A stretch of DNA of 64,000 nt from the NCBI RefSeq assembly GCF_016862795.1, contig NZ_BONQ01000108.1, positions 36,247-100,246 on the forward strand. The letters run 5' to 3'. This document shows positions 49,397-57,061 of this stretch, one piece after another (the first letter of the stretch is position 1; the number at the start of each line of letters is the position of its first letter). The notes under the pieces are model-generated. The model was not told the DNA's origin. It was given only the letters and a program-made list of their open reading frames with translations, and made no database searches. A program made the translations under genes and the position numbers. The stretch is from Dactylosporangium siamense (lineage in GTDB: Bacteria; Actinomycetota; Actinomycetes; Mycobacteriales; Micromonosporaceae).

Positions 49397-50134
49397 TCAC
49401 CCGGTCTTCTCGAAGTGCTGGTAGTCCACGCCGGTGCGCCACGAACCGCCCCAGGTGAAGCCCTCGGCCTTGAACGCGGTCACGACCGCGTCGCCGGCGA
49501 CGATCATCCCCGGTCTGACGGTGCGCCGGTCCAGGTAGTCCTTGCCGGCCGGCGGCATGATCTGCTTGCCCGGCAGGTAGGGGTTCTCCACCGTGTTGAT
49601 GTCGATCGCCCGGCCGTAGGCGTGGTTGGACCAGTGCTTGGTGTTCGGCACGTTGCGGCAGTTGAAGGCCGAGGTGTTGTCGGCCGCCATCGACGCGTCG
49701 TCGCTGCCGTCGTAGGCCTCGATGGCCTGCATGCCGCGGATCGGGAAGCGGGCCGCGTAGAGCTTCGCGAAGACCCGCACGGTCGCGTCGGCGATCGCCC
49801 GGTGCACGACGAGCTCGCCGACCTTCGCGGTGCCGTCGAAGTCGACATAGGACAGCCGCAGCAGGCGCAGGTCGTCCAGGCCGACCGGGCACCCCGGCCG
49901 CCACGACACGCCGGTCATGCGCTGCCGGGCCGCGGCGGGCAACGCCTCGACCGTGCCCACGAAGGCACCCGCCGAGGCCGGCGGTGAGGACGACGGGGAC
50001 GGCTGCACCGCCACGGTCGGTGACGGTGCCGAGCCGCTCGCCGCGGTGCCTCCGGTCCCCCCACCGCAGCCCGCCAGCACGAGCAGGACCAGCGTCAATG
50101 CCGGAACACGGCGGGTGCGGCTGCGGATCGGCAT
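49397..50134 (-). CDS. M15-family (VanY/D-alanyl-D-alanine carboxypeptidase-like) lipoprotein
   Basis: 245 residues from ATG 50134. Lipoprotein signal with lipobox VLAGC near residue 22, a Ser/Pro linker and a C-terminal peptidase M15C domain. Metal ligands: HWSNHAYGRAIDI near residue 168 (His and Asp of SxHxxGxAxD) and DYQHFE near the end (His). It should cleave peptidoglycan stem peptides at the outer face of the membrane. A divergent L,D-transpeptidase gene shares its promoter region, so the two probably remodel the wall together. Confidence 0.87.
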   Translation of the reverse strand: MPIRSRTRRVPALTLVLLVLAGCGGGTGGTAASGSAPSPTVAVQPSPSSSPPASAGAFVGTVEALPAAARQRMTGVSWRPGCPVGLDDLRLLRLSYVDFDGTAKVGELVVHRAIADATVRVFAKLYAARFPIRGMQAIEAYDGSDDASMAADNTSAFNCRNVPNTKHWSNHAYGRAIDINTVENPYLPGKQIMPPAGKDYLDRRTVRPGMIVAGDAVVTAFKAEGFTWGGSWRTGVDYQHFEKTG

Positions 50135-50141
50135 GGGCTCG

Positions 50142-50148
50142 ATACTAT
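50142..50148. promoter_or_regulatory. Face-to-face -10 elements of two leaderless genes
   Basis: The plus-strand -10 TACTAT (50143-50148) and the minus-strand -10 TAGTAT (50142-50147 reversed) overlap almost fully. They lie 5 and 7 bp from the GTG at 50154 and the ATG at 50134. Both messages would start at or beside the start codon, and only one polymerase can use the site at a time. Confidence 0.55.
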
Positions 50149-50153
50149 GTGTC

Positions 50154-51023
50154 GTGCCGGTTGACCAGCGCAGACGACGCGCCCCACAGGCCCTGTTCGC
50201 CATCGCCACGCTGGTGACCGTGCTGACGGCGTGTAGCGGGAAGCCGTCCGGCTCCGCGCAGCCTGTCTCGACGCCGTCGGCCACCGGCAGCGGCGAGCCG
50301 TCGCCGCCGCCCTCCCCCGAGGTGTCGCCGTCGGCGGAGCCGTCACCGTCCGCATCCGCGTCGAAGAAGCCGTCGGTGTCGCCGTCGGCGTCGAAGACCG
50401 CGGCCGCCGCCGTGGTGGCCAACGACGCCTCCCGGCTCAAGACCCTGCCGGCCGGCACCACCCAGGTCGTCATCGTGCAGGCGGCGAGCGCGTCGGCGAC
50501 CACGACGAGCCTGCGCGCCTACGCGAAGACGGGCGGGGTCTGGCAGCCGGCCCTGTCGGCGATGACCGCCCGGATCGGTGGCAACGGTTTCAGCGGCGAC
50601 AAGCACGAGGGCGACAAGACGACCCCGACCGGCGTCTACGCCTTCGACGCGACCATGTACGGCATCGGCGCCAACCCCGGTGTCCGGTACACCTACCACC
50701 GGATCGTGCAGGACGACTGGTGGGACGAGAACAGCTCCTCGCCCGGCTACAACACGTTCCACCACGGCGCGAACCCGGGCGGGCCGAGCGAGCCGCTGTG
50801 GCAGATCAGCCCGCAGTACACGTACTTCGCGGTGATCCGGTACAACATGCCGGCCACGCCGGGCCGCGGGTCGGGCATCTTCCTGCACCAGGCCACCGGC
50901 AACGCCACGCTCGGCTGCGTGAGCCTGCCGCAGGCCGACCTGGTGGCGCTGCTGCGCTGGCTGAACCCGGCCGCCAACCCGAGGATCGTGCTGTCCCCGA
51001 CGTCGCAGCTATCGCGCTACTGA
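50154..51023 (+). CDS. L,D-transpeptidase-like lipoprotein (YkuD family)
   Basis: 289 residues from GTG 50154. Lipobox VLTAC near residue 27, then a long Ser/Pro/Lys-rich linker (SPSAEPSPSASASKKPSVSP). The C-terminal domain has GNGFSGDKHEGDKTTPTGVY, and GSGIFLHQATGNATLGCVSL with the active-site H-x(n)-G-C motif near residue 245-255. These proteins make 3-3 crosslinks in peptidoglycan or attach proteins to it. The family member is the DUF-like cell-wall YkuD branch common in actinomycetes. The divergent M15 peptidase is a likely functional partner. Confidence 0.87.
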   Translation: MPVDQRRRRAPQALFAIATLVTVLTACSGKPSGSAQPVSTPSATGSGEPSPPPSPEVSPSAEPSPSASASKKPSVSPSASKTAAAAVVANDASRLKTLPAGTTQVVIVQAASASATTTSLRAYAKTGGVWQPALSAMTARIGGNGFSGDKHEGDKTTPTGVYAFDATMYGIGANPGVRYTYHRIVQDDWWDENSSSPGYNTFHHGANPGGPSEPLWQISPQYTYFAVIRYNMPATPGRGSGIFLHQATGNATLGCVSLPQADLVALLRWLNPAANPRIVLSPTSQLSRY

Positions 51024-51032
51024 CCCCGCGGT

Positions 51033-51845
51033 TCAGACGACGTGGACGGTGGCGCAGGCGGGGCAGGTGAAGACGTGCAGGTCGCCGTCGAGGCGCAGGC
51101 CGGTCGGGCGCTCGTAGGCGTCGCCGTGCGGGGCGGACCAGTCCAGGTCCTGCTCCTCCAGGGGGATCCAGTGGTACGAGACTGCGTCGTACTCGCACTC
51201 GGCGACGACCAGCAGCAGGTCGGCCGGGGTGCCGCAGCGGGGGCACGGGATCTCGCCGGCGCGGCGGGGGTAGCCGCCGACCTTCCAGCCCGGGGCGACG
51301 AACCCGGCCGCCACGCCCGGCGGCATGCGGTCGCGGACGGGCGCGGGCAGCGCGTCGGCGCACGGGTGGTCGGTGATCCGCTCCGGGTGCAGGACGCAGG
51401 GCGTGGGGACCCAGCCGGCCCGCTCGATGTCGCCCTGCGGCGGGTCGGTGAGCAGGTCGGGCGGCAGGTCCGCGGCGCGACGGCGGAACACCTGCACGGC
51501 GGGACCGCGACGCTCGCGGAGGTGCTCGACCGGGCACCACAGCACCTGCAGCAGGTCGGACTCGTGTCCACCGGGGCCGGTGCGCGGCAGGTCGGGCACG
51601 TCCGAGGCCCACAGCTGCGCCAGCGGCACCAGTGGGTTGGCGGTGGCGTGGCGGCGGCCGTCGCGCAGTTCGCGGGTGCACACCGGCCACGGCTCGTCGG
51701 CCGGCCAGGCGAGGGGCCCGCCGGCGTGGCTGTCGCCGACGCCCGGCGTGCCGCGCCGTGGGTGCAGCCGGGTCGCGGTCCTGCCGAGCGCGGTGAGCTC
51801 CGGGAACTCGGCGAGGATCTCCGGCGCGAACGGCGGAGTGATCAT
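51033..51845 (-). CDS. Conserved hypothetical protein, DUF1963-like
   Basis: 270 residues from ATG 51845; a -10 TATTCT (51853-51858 reversed) sits 7 bp before it, fitting a leaderless message, while an ATG at 51863 lies upstream of that -10. The protein has GTPGVGDSHAGGPLAWPADE and PWPVCTRELRD, a pattern like YwqG/DUF1963 proteins (GGxPxxP). Near the C-terminus are two Cys pairs, IPCPRCGTPADLL and FTCPACATVHV, that could bind zinc. Soluble, no signal. Function unknown. It is convergent with the L,D-transpeptidase gene, separated by 9 bp. Confidence 0.65.
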   Translation of the reverse strand: MITPPFAPEILAEFPELTALGRTATRLHPRRGTPGVGDSHAGGPLAWPADEPWPVCTRELRDGRRHATANPLVPLAQLWASDVPDLPRTGPGGHESDLLQVLWCPVEHLRERRGPAVQVFRRRAADLPPDLLTDPPQGDIERAGWVPTPCVLHPERITDHPCADALPAPVRDRMPPGVAAGFVAPGWKVGGYPRRAGEIPCPRCGTPADLLLVVAECEYDAVSYHWIPLEEQDLDWSAPHGDAYERPTGLRLDGDLHVFTCPACATVHVV

Positions 51846-51980
51846 GAACCCGAGAATAGCCATGGCGAAAGTTGCAAAGGGGAAAGATCACGCAGGTTTC
51901 TCGTTCTCCGCAACCAGCCAGCAACCGAACCACGCGATGATCATGGCGCCGGAGGCGGTTGCGGGCGCGTTGCGCAATTG

Positions 51981-52060
51981 TTACCGGCAACAACAATTTC
52001 GAAAACGCGGTGGCCTTGTGCCCACCGGCCGCAGGGGAATACGTTGCCGGGCACAACAAT
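51981..52060 (+). promoter_or_regulatory. Two direct-repeat operators upstream of xylF
   Basis: TTACCGGCAACAACAAT (51981-51997) and TTGCCGGGCACAACAAT (52044-52060) match at 14 of 17 positions and are 63 bp apart, six helical turns. They lie 85-164 bp before the xylF start. A ROK repressor encoded in the same cluster is the likely ligand. Confidence 0.6.
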
Positions 52061-52144
52061 CACCGTCGTCCCCACACCCCCGACGGTGGAATCCCCCGCC
52101 CCGAACCCCCCGCGCGCCGTGAGGCGCAGATTTTGAAAGGACCC

Positions 52145-53248
52145 ATGCAAATGCGCAAAGGGATCCTCTCCCTGATGGCGGTAGGCGTCCTCGCCACCGG
52201 CGGGCTCACCGCCTGCGGCGACGACAAGGCCGACGACCCGGGCAGCAGCGGCAACGCCAAGAAGGCAAAGATCGGCGTCATCCTGCCCGACAGCAAGTCC
52301 TCAGCCCGCTGGGAGACGGCGGACCGCAAGTACCTCGAGCAGGCGTTCAAGACCGCCGGCGTCGACTACGAGATCCAGAACGCGCAGAACGACAAGGCCG
52401 CCTTCCAGACCATCGCCGAGCAGATGATCACGGGCGGCGTCAACGTCCTCATGATCGTCAACCTCGACTCCGGCACCGGCAAGGCCGTGCTGGACAAGGC
52501 CAAGGCCGCCGGCGTCGCGACCATCGACTACGACCGGCTGACCCTCGGCGGCTCGGCGGCGTACTACGTCAGCTTCGACAACGTCGCGGTCGGCAAGCTG
52601 CAGGGCGAGGGCCTGGTCAAGTGCCTCACCGACGCCAAGGTCACCAAGCCGGTCATCGCTGAGCTCAACGGCTCGCAGACCGACAACAACGCGACCCTGT
52701 TCAAGCAGGGCTACGACGGGGTGCTCAAGGCCAAGTACGACAGCAACGAATACGTCAAGGGCCCGGACCAGTGGGTCGCCGAGTGGGACAACACCACCGC
52801 CGGCACCACCTTCGAGCAGATGCTGACCTCGACCCCGACGATCGCGGGCGTCCTGGCCGCCAACGACGGTCTCGGCAACGCCGCGATCAACGTGCTCAAG
52901 AAGCAGAAGCTCAACGGCAGGGTCCCGGTGACGGGTCAGGACGCGACCGTCCAGGGCCTGCAGAACATCCTCAACGGTGACCAGTGCATGACCGTCTACA
53001 AGGCCGTCAAGCAGGAGGCCGACGCGGCCGCCAAGCTCGCCATCGGCCTGGCCAAGGGTGAGAAGGGCGCCACCTCCCAGAAGGTGACCGACCCCGAGGG
53101 CAAGCGCGAGGTTGACGCGGTGCTGCTGACCCCGAAGTCGATCACCAAGGACAACGTGAAGGACGTCATCGACGACGGCTATGTCACGGTCGCCGAACTG
53201 TGCACCGGCGACTTCGCCGCCAAGTGCGCGGCGGCGGGCATCAAGTAA
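52145..53248 (+). CDS. xylF: Sugar ABC transporter substrate-binding lipoprotein (xylose type)
   Basis: 367 residues from ATG 52145 with GAAAGGA upstream. Lipobox GLTAC near residue 23. It is a periplasmic-binding protein of the ribose/xylose class: KIGVILPDSKSSARWETADR, VNVLMIVNLDSGTGKAVLDK, AGVATIDYDRLTLGGSAAYY (YDR is typical of XylF) and IAGVLAANDGLGNAAINVLK. It captures a pentose, probably D-xylose, outside the membrane for the ATPase and permease that follow. A stable hairpin after the stop probably keeps its mRNA level above that of the downstream genes. Confidence 0.9.
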   Translation: MQMRKGILSLMAVGVLATGGLTACGDDKADDPGSSGNAKKAKIGVILPDSKSSARWETADRKYLEQAFKTAGVDYEIQNAQNDKAAFQTIAEQMITGGVNVLMIVNLDSGTGKAVLDKAKAAGVATIDYDRLTLGGSAAYYVSFDNVAVGKLQGEGLVKCLTDAKVTKPVIAELNGSQTDNNATLFKQGYDGVLKAKYDSNEYVKGPDQWVAEWDNTTAGTTFEQMLTSTPTIAGVLAANDGLGNAAINVLKKQKLNGRVPVTGQDATVQGLQNILNGDQCMTVYKAVKQEADAAAKLAIGLAKGEKGATSQKVTDPEGKREVDAVLLTPKSITKDNVKDVIDDGYVTVAELCTGDFAAKCAAAGIK

Positions 53249-53266
53249 GAAACAGCCAATGAACGC

Positions 53267-53305
53267 GCCCGGTGCCCGCGGTTCCCCCCGCCGCGGGCAC
53301 CGGGC
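53267..53305 (+). terminator. Intercistronic hairpin between xylF and xylG
   Basis: GCCCGGTGCCCGCGG and CCGCGGGCACCGGGC form a perfect 15-bp stem around a 9-nt loop, 18 bp after the xylF stop and 49 bp before xylG. In binding-protein operons such hairpins limit read-through or block 3' exonucleases. Confidence 0.8.
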
Positions 53306-53353
53306 CGTGGCTGTGATCGAACGCCACCCGTCGGACATGCAAGAAGGAGCATC

Positions 53354-54127
53354 GTGACCGACACACCTCTGCTGGAGGTCCGTGGGCTCAACAAGAGCTT
53401 CGGGCCGGTCCAGGTCCTGCGTGACGTGGACTTCTCCGCGTACGCCGGCCAGGTCACCGCGCTCGTCGGCGACAACGGCGCCGGCAAGTCCACCCTGGTC
53501 AAATGCCTCGGCGGGATCTACTCGATCGACTCCGGCGAGTACCTGTTCGACGGCAAGCCGGTCAGCGTCCACGGGCCGCGCGACGCCGCCGCGCTCGGGG
53601 TCGACATCGTCTACCAGGACCTCGCGCTCTGCGACAACCTCGACATCGTCCAGAACATGTTCCTCGGCCGCGAGATCAAGAGCGGCATCGTCCTGGACGA
53701 CATCACGATGGAGCAGAAGGCCGCGGAGACCCTCGCCAGCCTGTCGGTGCGCACCGTCCAGTCGGTCCGCCAGCACGTGTCGAGCCTGTCCGGTGGGCAG
53801 CGCCAGACGGTGGCGATCGCCAAGGCCGTGCTGTGGAACAACCGCCTGGTCGTGCTCGACGAGCCGACCGCGGCCCTCGGCGTCGCCCAGACCGCCCAGG
53901 TCCTCGAGCTGGTCCGCCGCCTCGCCGACAACGGCCTCGCCGTGGTGCTCATCTCGCACAACATGAACGACGTGTTCGCGGTCGCCGACCGGATCGCGGC
54001 GCTGTTCCTCGGCCAGATGTGTGCCCAGGTGAGCGCCACCGACGTGACCCACTCGCAGATCGTGGAGCTCATCACCTCCGGTCGCAGCGGCGACCTGGGG
54101 TTGCGCCAGAACGGAGCCACAGCATGA
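53354..54127 (+). CDS. xylG: Sugar ABC transporter ATP-binding protein
   Basis: 257 residues from GTG 53354 (GAAGGAG just upstream). One nucleotide-binding domain: Walker A VTALVGDNGAGKSTLVKCLG near residue 37, ABC signature SSLSGGQRQTVAIAKAVL near 143, Walker B LVVLDEPTAALGV and the H-loop LISHNMND. A single domain, as in actinobacterial XylG, rather than the tandem domains of E. coli XylG/RbsA; it works as a homodimer. Its stop overlaps the permease start (ATGA). Confidence 0.93.
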   Translation: MTDTPLLEVRGLNKSFGPVQVLRDVDFSAYAGQVTALVGDNGAGKSTLVKCLGGIYSIDSGEYLFDGKPVSVHGPRDAAALGVDIVYQDLALCDNLDIVQNMFLGREIKSGIVLDDITMEQKAAETLASLSVRTVQSVRQHVSSLSGGQRQTVAIAKAVLWNNRLVVLDEPTAALGVAQTAQVLELVRRLADNGLAVVLISHNMNDVFAVADRIAALFLGQMCAQVSATDVTHSQIVELITSGRSGDLGLRQNGATA

Positions 54128-55383
54128 CCGCGTCCACGGTGGGTCTGGAGAAGAAGGGGCCCTCCGGGGAGCAGGCCACCCTCGGCCGATACGTCACGAA
54201 CTACGTCGCGAAGGTGCGCGGCGGTGACATGGGCGCGCTGCCCGCCATCCTGGGCCTGATCACGCTCACGATCATCTTCTCCGTCGCCCGGCCGGTGTTC
54301 TTCAGCGCGGCCAACTTCGCCAACCTGCTCTCCCAGGGCGCGGCCGTCACGGTCATCGCCATGGGCCTGGTGTTCGTGCTGCTGCTCGGCGAGATCGACC
54401 TCTCCGCCGGCTACGCCAGCGGGGTCTGCGCCGCGGTCCTGGCGACGCTGCTGACCACCCACGGCTTCCCCTGGTACGTGGCGATCCTCGGCGCGGTCGT
54501 CACCGGCGTCGCGATCGGCGTCGTCATCGGCCTGCTGGTGGCGAAGATCGGCATCCCGTCGTTCGTGGTGACGCTCGCCGCGTTCCTGGCCTTCCAGGGC
54601 GCGGTGCTGCTGCTCATCAAGGGCGGCACGATCATCTCCGTCGACGACCCGACGATCAAGAAGATCAACTTCGACGGCCGGTTCACCCCGCTGCAGGGCT
54701 GGATCCTGTACGGCGTCACCATCGCCGCCCTGGCCGCGTTGCAGCTGTGGAAGCGCACCAGCCGCTCCCGCCGCGGCCTGGCCGTCGAGCCGGTCTCCGT
54801 CGTCGCGCTGCGGGTCGGCTCGATCGCCGCGCTCATGGGCGTCGGCGTCTACGTGCTCAACCTCGAGCGCGGCCGCAACATCCTGTTCTCGCAGAAGGGC
54901 GTCCCGATGGTCGTCCTGCTCATCGGCATCCTGCTGGTGATCTGGACGTTCGTGCTGGGCCGCACCGGCTACGGCCGGCACCTCTACGCCGTCGGCGGCA
55001 ACAAGGAGGCGGCCCGCCGGGCCGGCATCAACGTCGACGCGATCCGCATCTCCGTGTTCGTCATCTGCTCCGGGATGGCGGCGGTCGGCGGCATCATCAC
55101 CGCGTCGCGGCAGGCCTCCGTCGACCCGAACACCGGCGGCAGCACCGTGCTGCTCTACGCCGTCGGCGCGGCCGTCATCGGCGGCACCAGCCTGTTCGGC
55201 GGCAAGGGCCGGGTCCTGGACGCGGTCCTCGGCGGCGCGGTCGTCGCCGTCATCGAAAACGGCATGGGCCTGATGCAGTACAGCGCCGGCCAGAAGTTCA
55301 TCGTCACCGGCGTGGTCCTCCTCGCCGCCGCCGGCATCGACGCCCTGTCCCGCCGCCGGGCCGCCGCCGCCGGGCTGAGATAG
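54124..55383 (+). CDS. xylH: Sugar ABC transporter permease
   Basis: 419 residues with about ten to twelve membrane helices, of the ribose/xylose permease family. Helices include LPAILGLITLTIIFSVARPV, TVIAMGLVFVLLLGEIDLSA (EIDLSxG is a family hallmark) and VLLYAVGAAVIGGTSLFGGK (AAVIGGTSLxGG, the conserved coupling region). YGRHLYAVGGNKEAARRAGI precedes the later helices. It forms the channel for the sugar captured by XylF. Its length and the extra mid-protein hydrophobic segment fit XylH. Confidence 0.92.
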   Translation: MTASTVGLEKKGPSGEQATLGRYVTNYVAKVRGGDMGALPAILGLITLTIIFSVARPVFFSAANFANLLSQGAAVTVIAMGLVFVLLLGEIDLSAGYASGVCAAVLATLLTTHGFPWYVAILGAVVTGVAIGVVIGLLVAKIGIPSFVVTLAAFLAFQGAVLLLIKGGTIISVDDPTIKKINFDGRFTPLQGWILYGVTIAALAALQLWKRTSRSRRGLAVEPVSVVALRVGSIAALMGVGVYVLNLERGRNILFSQKGVPMVVLLIGILLVIWTFVLGRTGYGRHLYAVGGNKEAARRAGINVDAIRISVFVICSGMAAVGGIITASRQASVDPNTGGSTVLLYAVGAAVIGGTSLFGGKGRVLDAVLGGAVVAVIENGMGLMQYSAGQKFIVTGVVLLAAAGIDALSRRRAAAAGLR

Positions 55384-55398
55384 CCGCGCCCTCCCGCC

Positions 55399-55434
55399 GG
55401 TCGGAACAGCTGCCAGAACGGCCCTGTTCCGGCC
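55399..55434 (+). terminator. Hairpin between xylH and the ROK gene
   Basis: GGTCGGAACAG and CTGTTCCGGCC pair over 11 positions with one G-U, around a 14-nt loop, 16 bp after the xylH stop. It may end the transporter transcript; its arms (GGAACAG/CTGTTCC) could instead be an operator for the ROK gene. Confidence 0.55.
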
Positions 55435-55486
55435 GTCGGGACGGTCGTACGGTAAGCGCCAGGCACCACCAACGAGAAAGTCGAGC

Positions 55487-56896
55487 ATGCGCGTCGGCCC
55501 CAGCCAGGAGGAGATCCGCAGGAGCAACCTCGGTGCTCTCCTGCGTTCCGTGCACCTCCACGGTGCGATGTCCCGCGCCGACCTCACCACCAGCCTGGGG
55601 CTCAACCGCAGCACGATCGGCGCGTTGACCGCAGACCTCGCCGCCGCCGGCCTCGTCAGCGAGGGCGTGCCCCGCGAGCAGCGGGGGCGGGCCGGTCGCC
55701 CATCCCTTGTCGTGCACCCCGAGTCCGAGCACGTGTACGTCTTCGCGTTCGCCGTGGAGGTCGACCGGATCGTCGCCGCCCGCGTCGGCCTCGGCGGGGT
55801 CGTGCTCGACCGGCACGCCGCGGTGCGGGAACGCGGCGACCGCAGCGCCGCGCAGGTGGTCGCGCCGATCGCCGACTTCGTCCGGCAGATGCAGAAGGCG
55901 GCCCCGCCCGGCGCCCGGCTCGTCGGCAGCGCCGCGGCGGTCTCCGCCATGGTGCGCCGGGAGGACGGGTTCGTCCGGCTCGGCCCGGAGCTCGGCTGGG
56001 TCGACCAGCCCCTCGGCGAGGCCCTCGCCGACGTCATCATCAGCACCGGCGTCGACCTGTTCCCCGCCACCAGGCTGCGGGCGCCGGCCGTGCCGGCGCA
56101 GCGGCACGCACCCGACGACGACCTCGTGGACGCGTCCCTCGCCCGCCGCAGCGCCACCGGCGCGACCGGCACCGCAGGCTCCGGCGGCGGGTCCGGCGAC
56201 GACCTGCTCGACGGCGACGGCGACCTCCCCGAGCCCGGGGAGCCCGGCACCGGCAGTGACGCGACGCGCCCACTGGTGCAGGTGCGCAACAACGCCGACC
56301 TCGCCGCGCTCGCCGAACACGCCCGCGGCGCCGCCGTCGGCTGCGACAACGTCGTGTACCTGTACGGCGACGCCGGCGTCGGCGGCGGCATCATCGCCGC
56401 CGGCCGCCCCGTCACCGGCCACGGCGGCTACGGCGGCGAGGTCGGCCACATGGTCGTCAACCCCGCCGGCAAGCCGTGCAGCTGCGGCTCCCGCGGCTGC
56501 TGGGAGACCGAGATCGGCGAGCACGCCCTGCTCGCCGCCGCCGGCCGCAACCCGTCCTCCGGCCGCGAGGGCATCCTCACCGTCGTGGACGCCGCCGGGC
56601 GCGGCGACGCCTCGGCGCAGGCGGCCGTCCGGCAGGTCGGCGACTGGCTGGGCTTCGGCGTGGCGAACCTGGTCAACATCTTCAACCCCGAGATGGTGAT
56701 CTTCGGCGGCACGCTGCGGGAGGTGTACCTGGCCTCCGCCGCACAGGTGCGCAGCCGCCTCAACCGCAACGCGCTGCCCGCCTGCCGCGAACACGTCCGC
56801 CTCCGCACCCCGGTCCTGGGCGAGGACGCCGCCCTGCTCGGCGCCGCGGAGCTCGCCTTCGAGCCGCTGTTCGCCGACCCGCTCGACTTCGCCTGA
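55487..56896 (+). CDS. ROK-family repressor with an unusual insertion
   Basis: 469 residues. N-terminal winged helix: RRSNLGALLRSVHLHGAMSR followed by ADLTTSLGLNRSTIGALTAD. The ROK domain has YLYGDAGVGGGIIAAGRPV and the zinc motif GHMVVNPAGKPCSCGSRGCW ending CWETEIGE, all ligands present, and FNPEMVIFGGTL. Between residues about 195 and 268 a 70-residue Gly/Asp/Ala/Pro-rich stretch (TGTAGSGGGSGDDLLDGDGD etc.) interrupts the sugar-binding domain, which ROK proteins normally lack. Placed behind xylFGH, it is the likely xylose- or phosphosugar-responsive repressor of that operon. Confidence 0.88.
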   Translation: MRVGPSQEEIRRSNLGALLRSVHLHGAMSRADLTTSLGLNRSTIGALTADLAAAGLVSEGVPREQRGRAGRPSLVVHPESEHVYVFAFAVEVDRIVAARVGLGGVVLDRHAAVRERGDRSAAQVVAPIADFVRQMQKAAPPGARLVGSAAAVSAMVRREDGFVRLGPELGWVDQPLGEALADVIISTGVDLFPATRLRAPAVPAQRHAPDDDLVDASLARRSATGATGTAGSGGGSGDDLLDGDGDLPEPGEPGTGSDATRPLVQVRNNADLAALAEHARGAAVGCDNVVYLYGDAGVGGGIIAAGRPVTGHGGYGGEVGHMVVNPAGKPCSCGSRGCWETEIGEHALLAAAGRNPSSGREGILTVVDAAGRGDASAQAAVRQVGDWLGFGVANLVNIFNPEMVIFGGTLREVYLASAAQVRSRLNRNALPACREHVRLRTPVLGEDAALLGAAELAFEPLFADPLDFA

Positions 56897-56941
56897 CCCG
56901 CACCGCGCCCCCGGCACCCACGGCGGCCGGGCGCTGGTCGT

Positions 56942-56969
56942 GCACCTGCCAAACATTTCGGCAGGGTGC
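56942..56969 (+). terminator. Weak hairpin after the ROK gene
   Basis: GCACCTGCC and GGCAGGGTGC pair with one bulged base around AAACATTTC, 46 bp after the ROK stop. The AT-rich loop stands out, but the stem is imperfect. Confidence 0.35.
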
Positions 56970-57061
56970 GGTGAGGTTGCCGGGCAGCCCGACGTCTCAG
57001 TTCTCCGCCCTGTCACCCGATCTTGCCGGGCACTGGACGGGAACGGCGACGGGGAGGCGAC

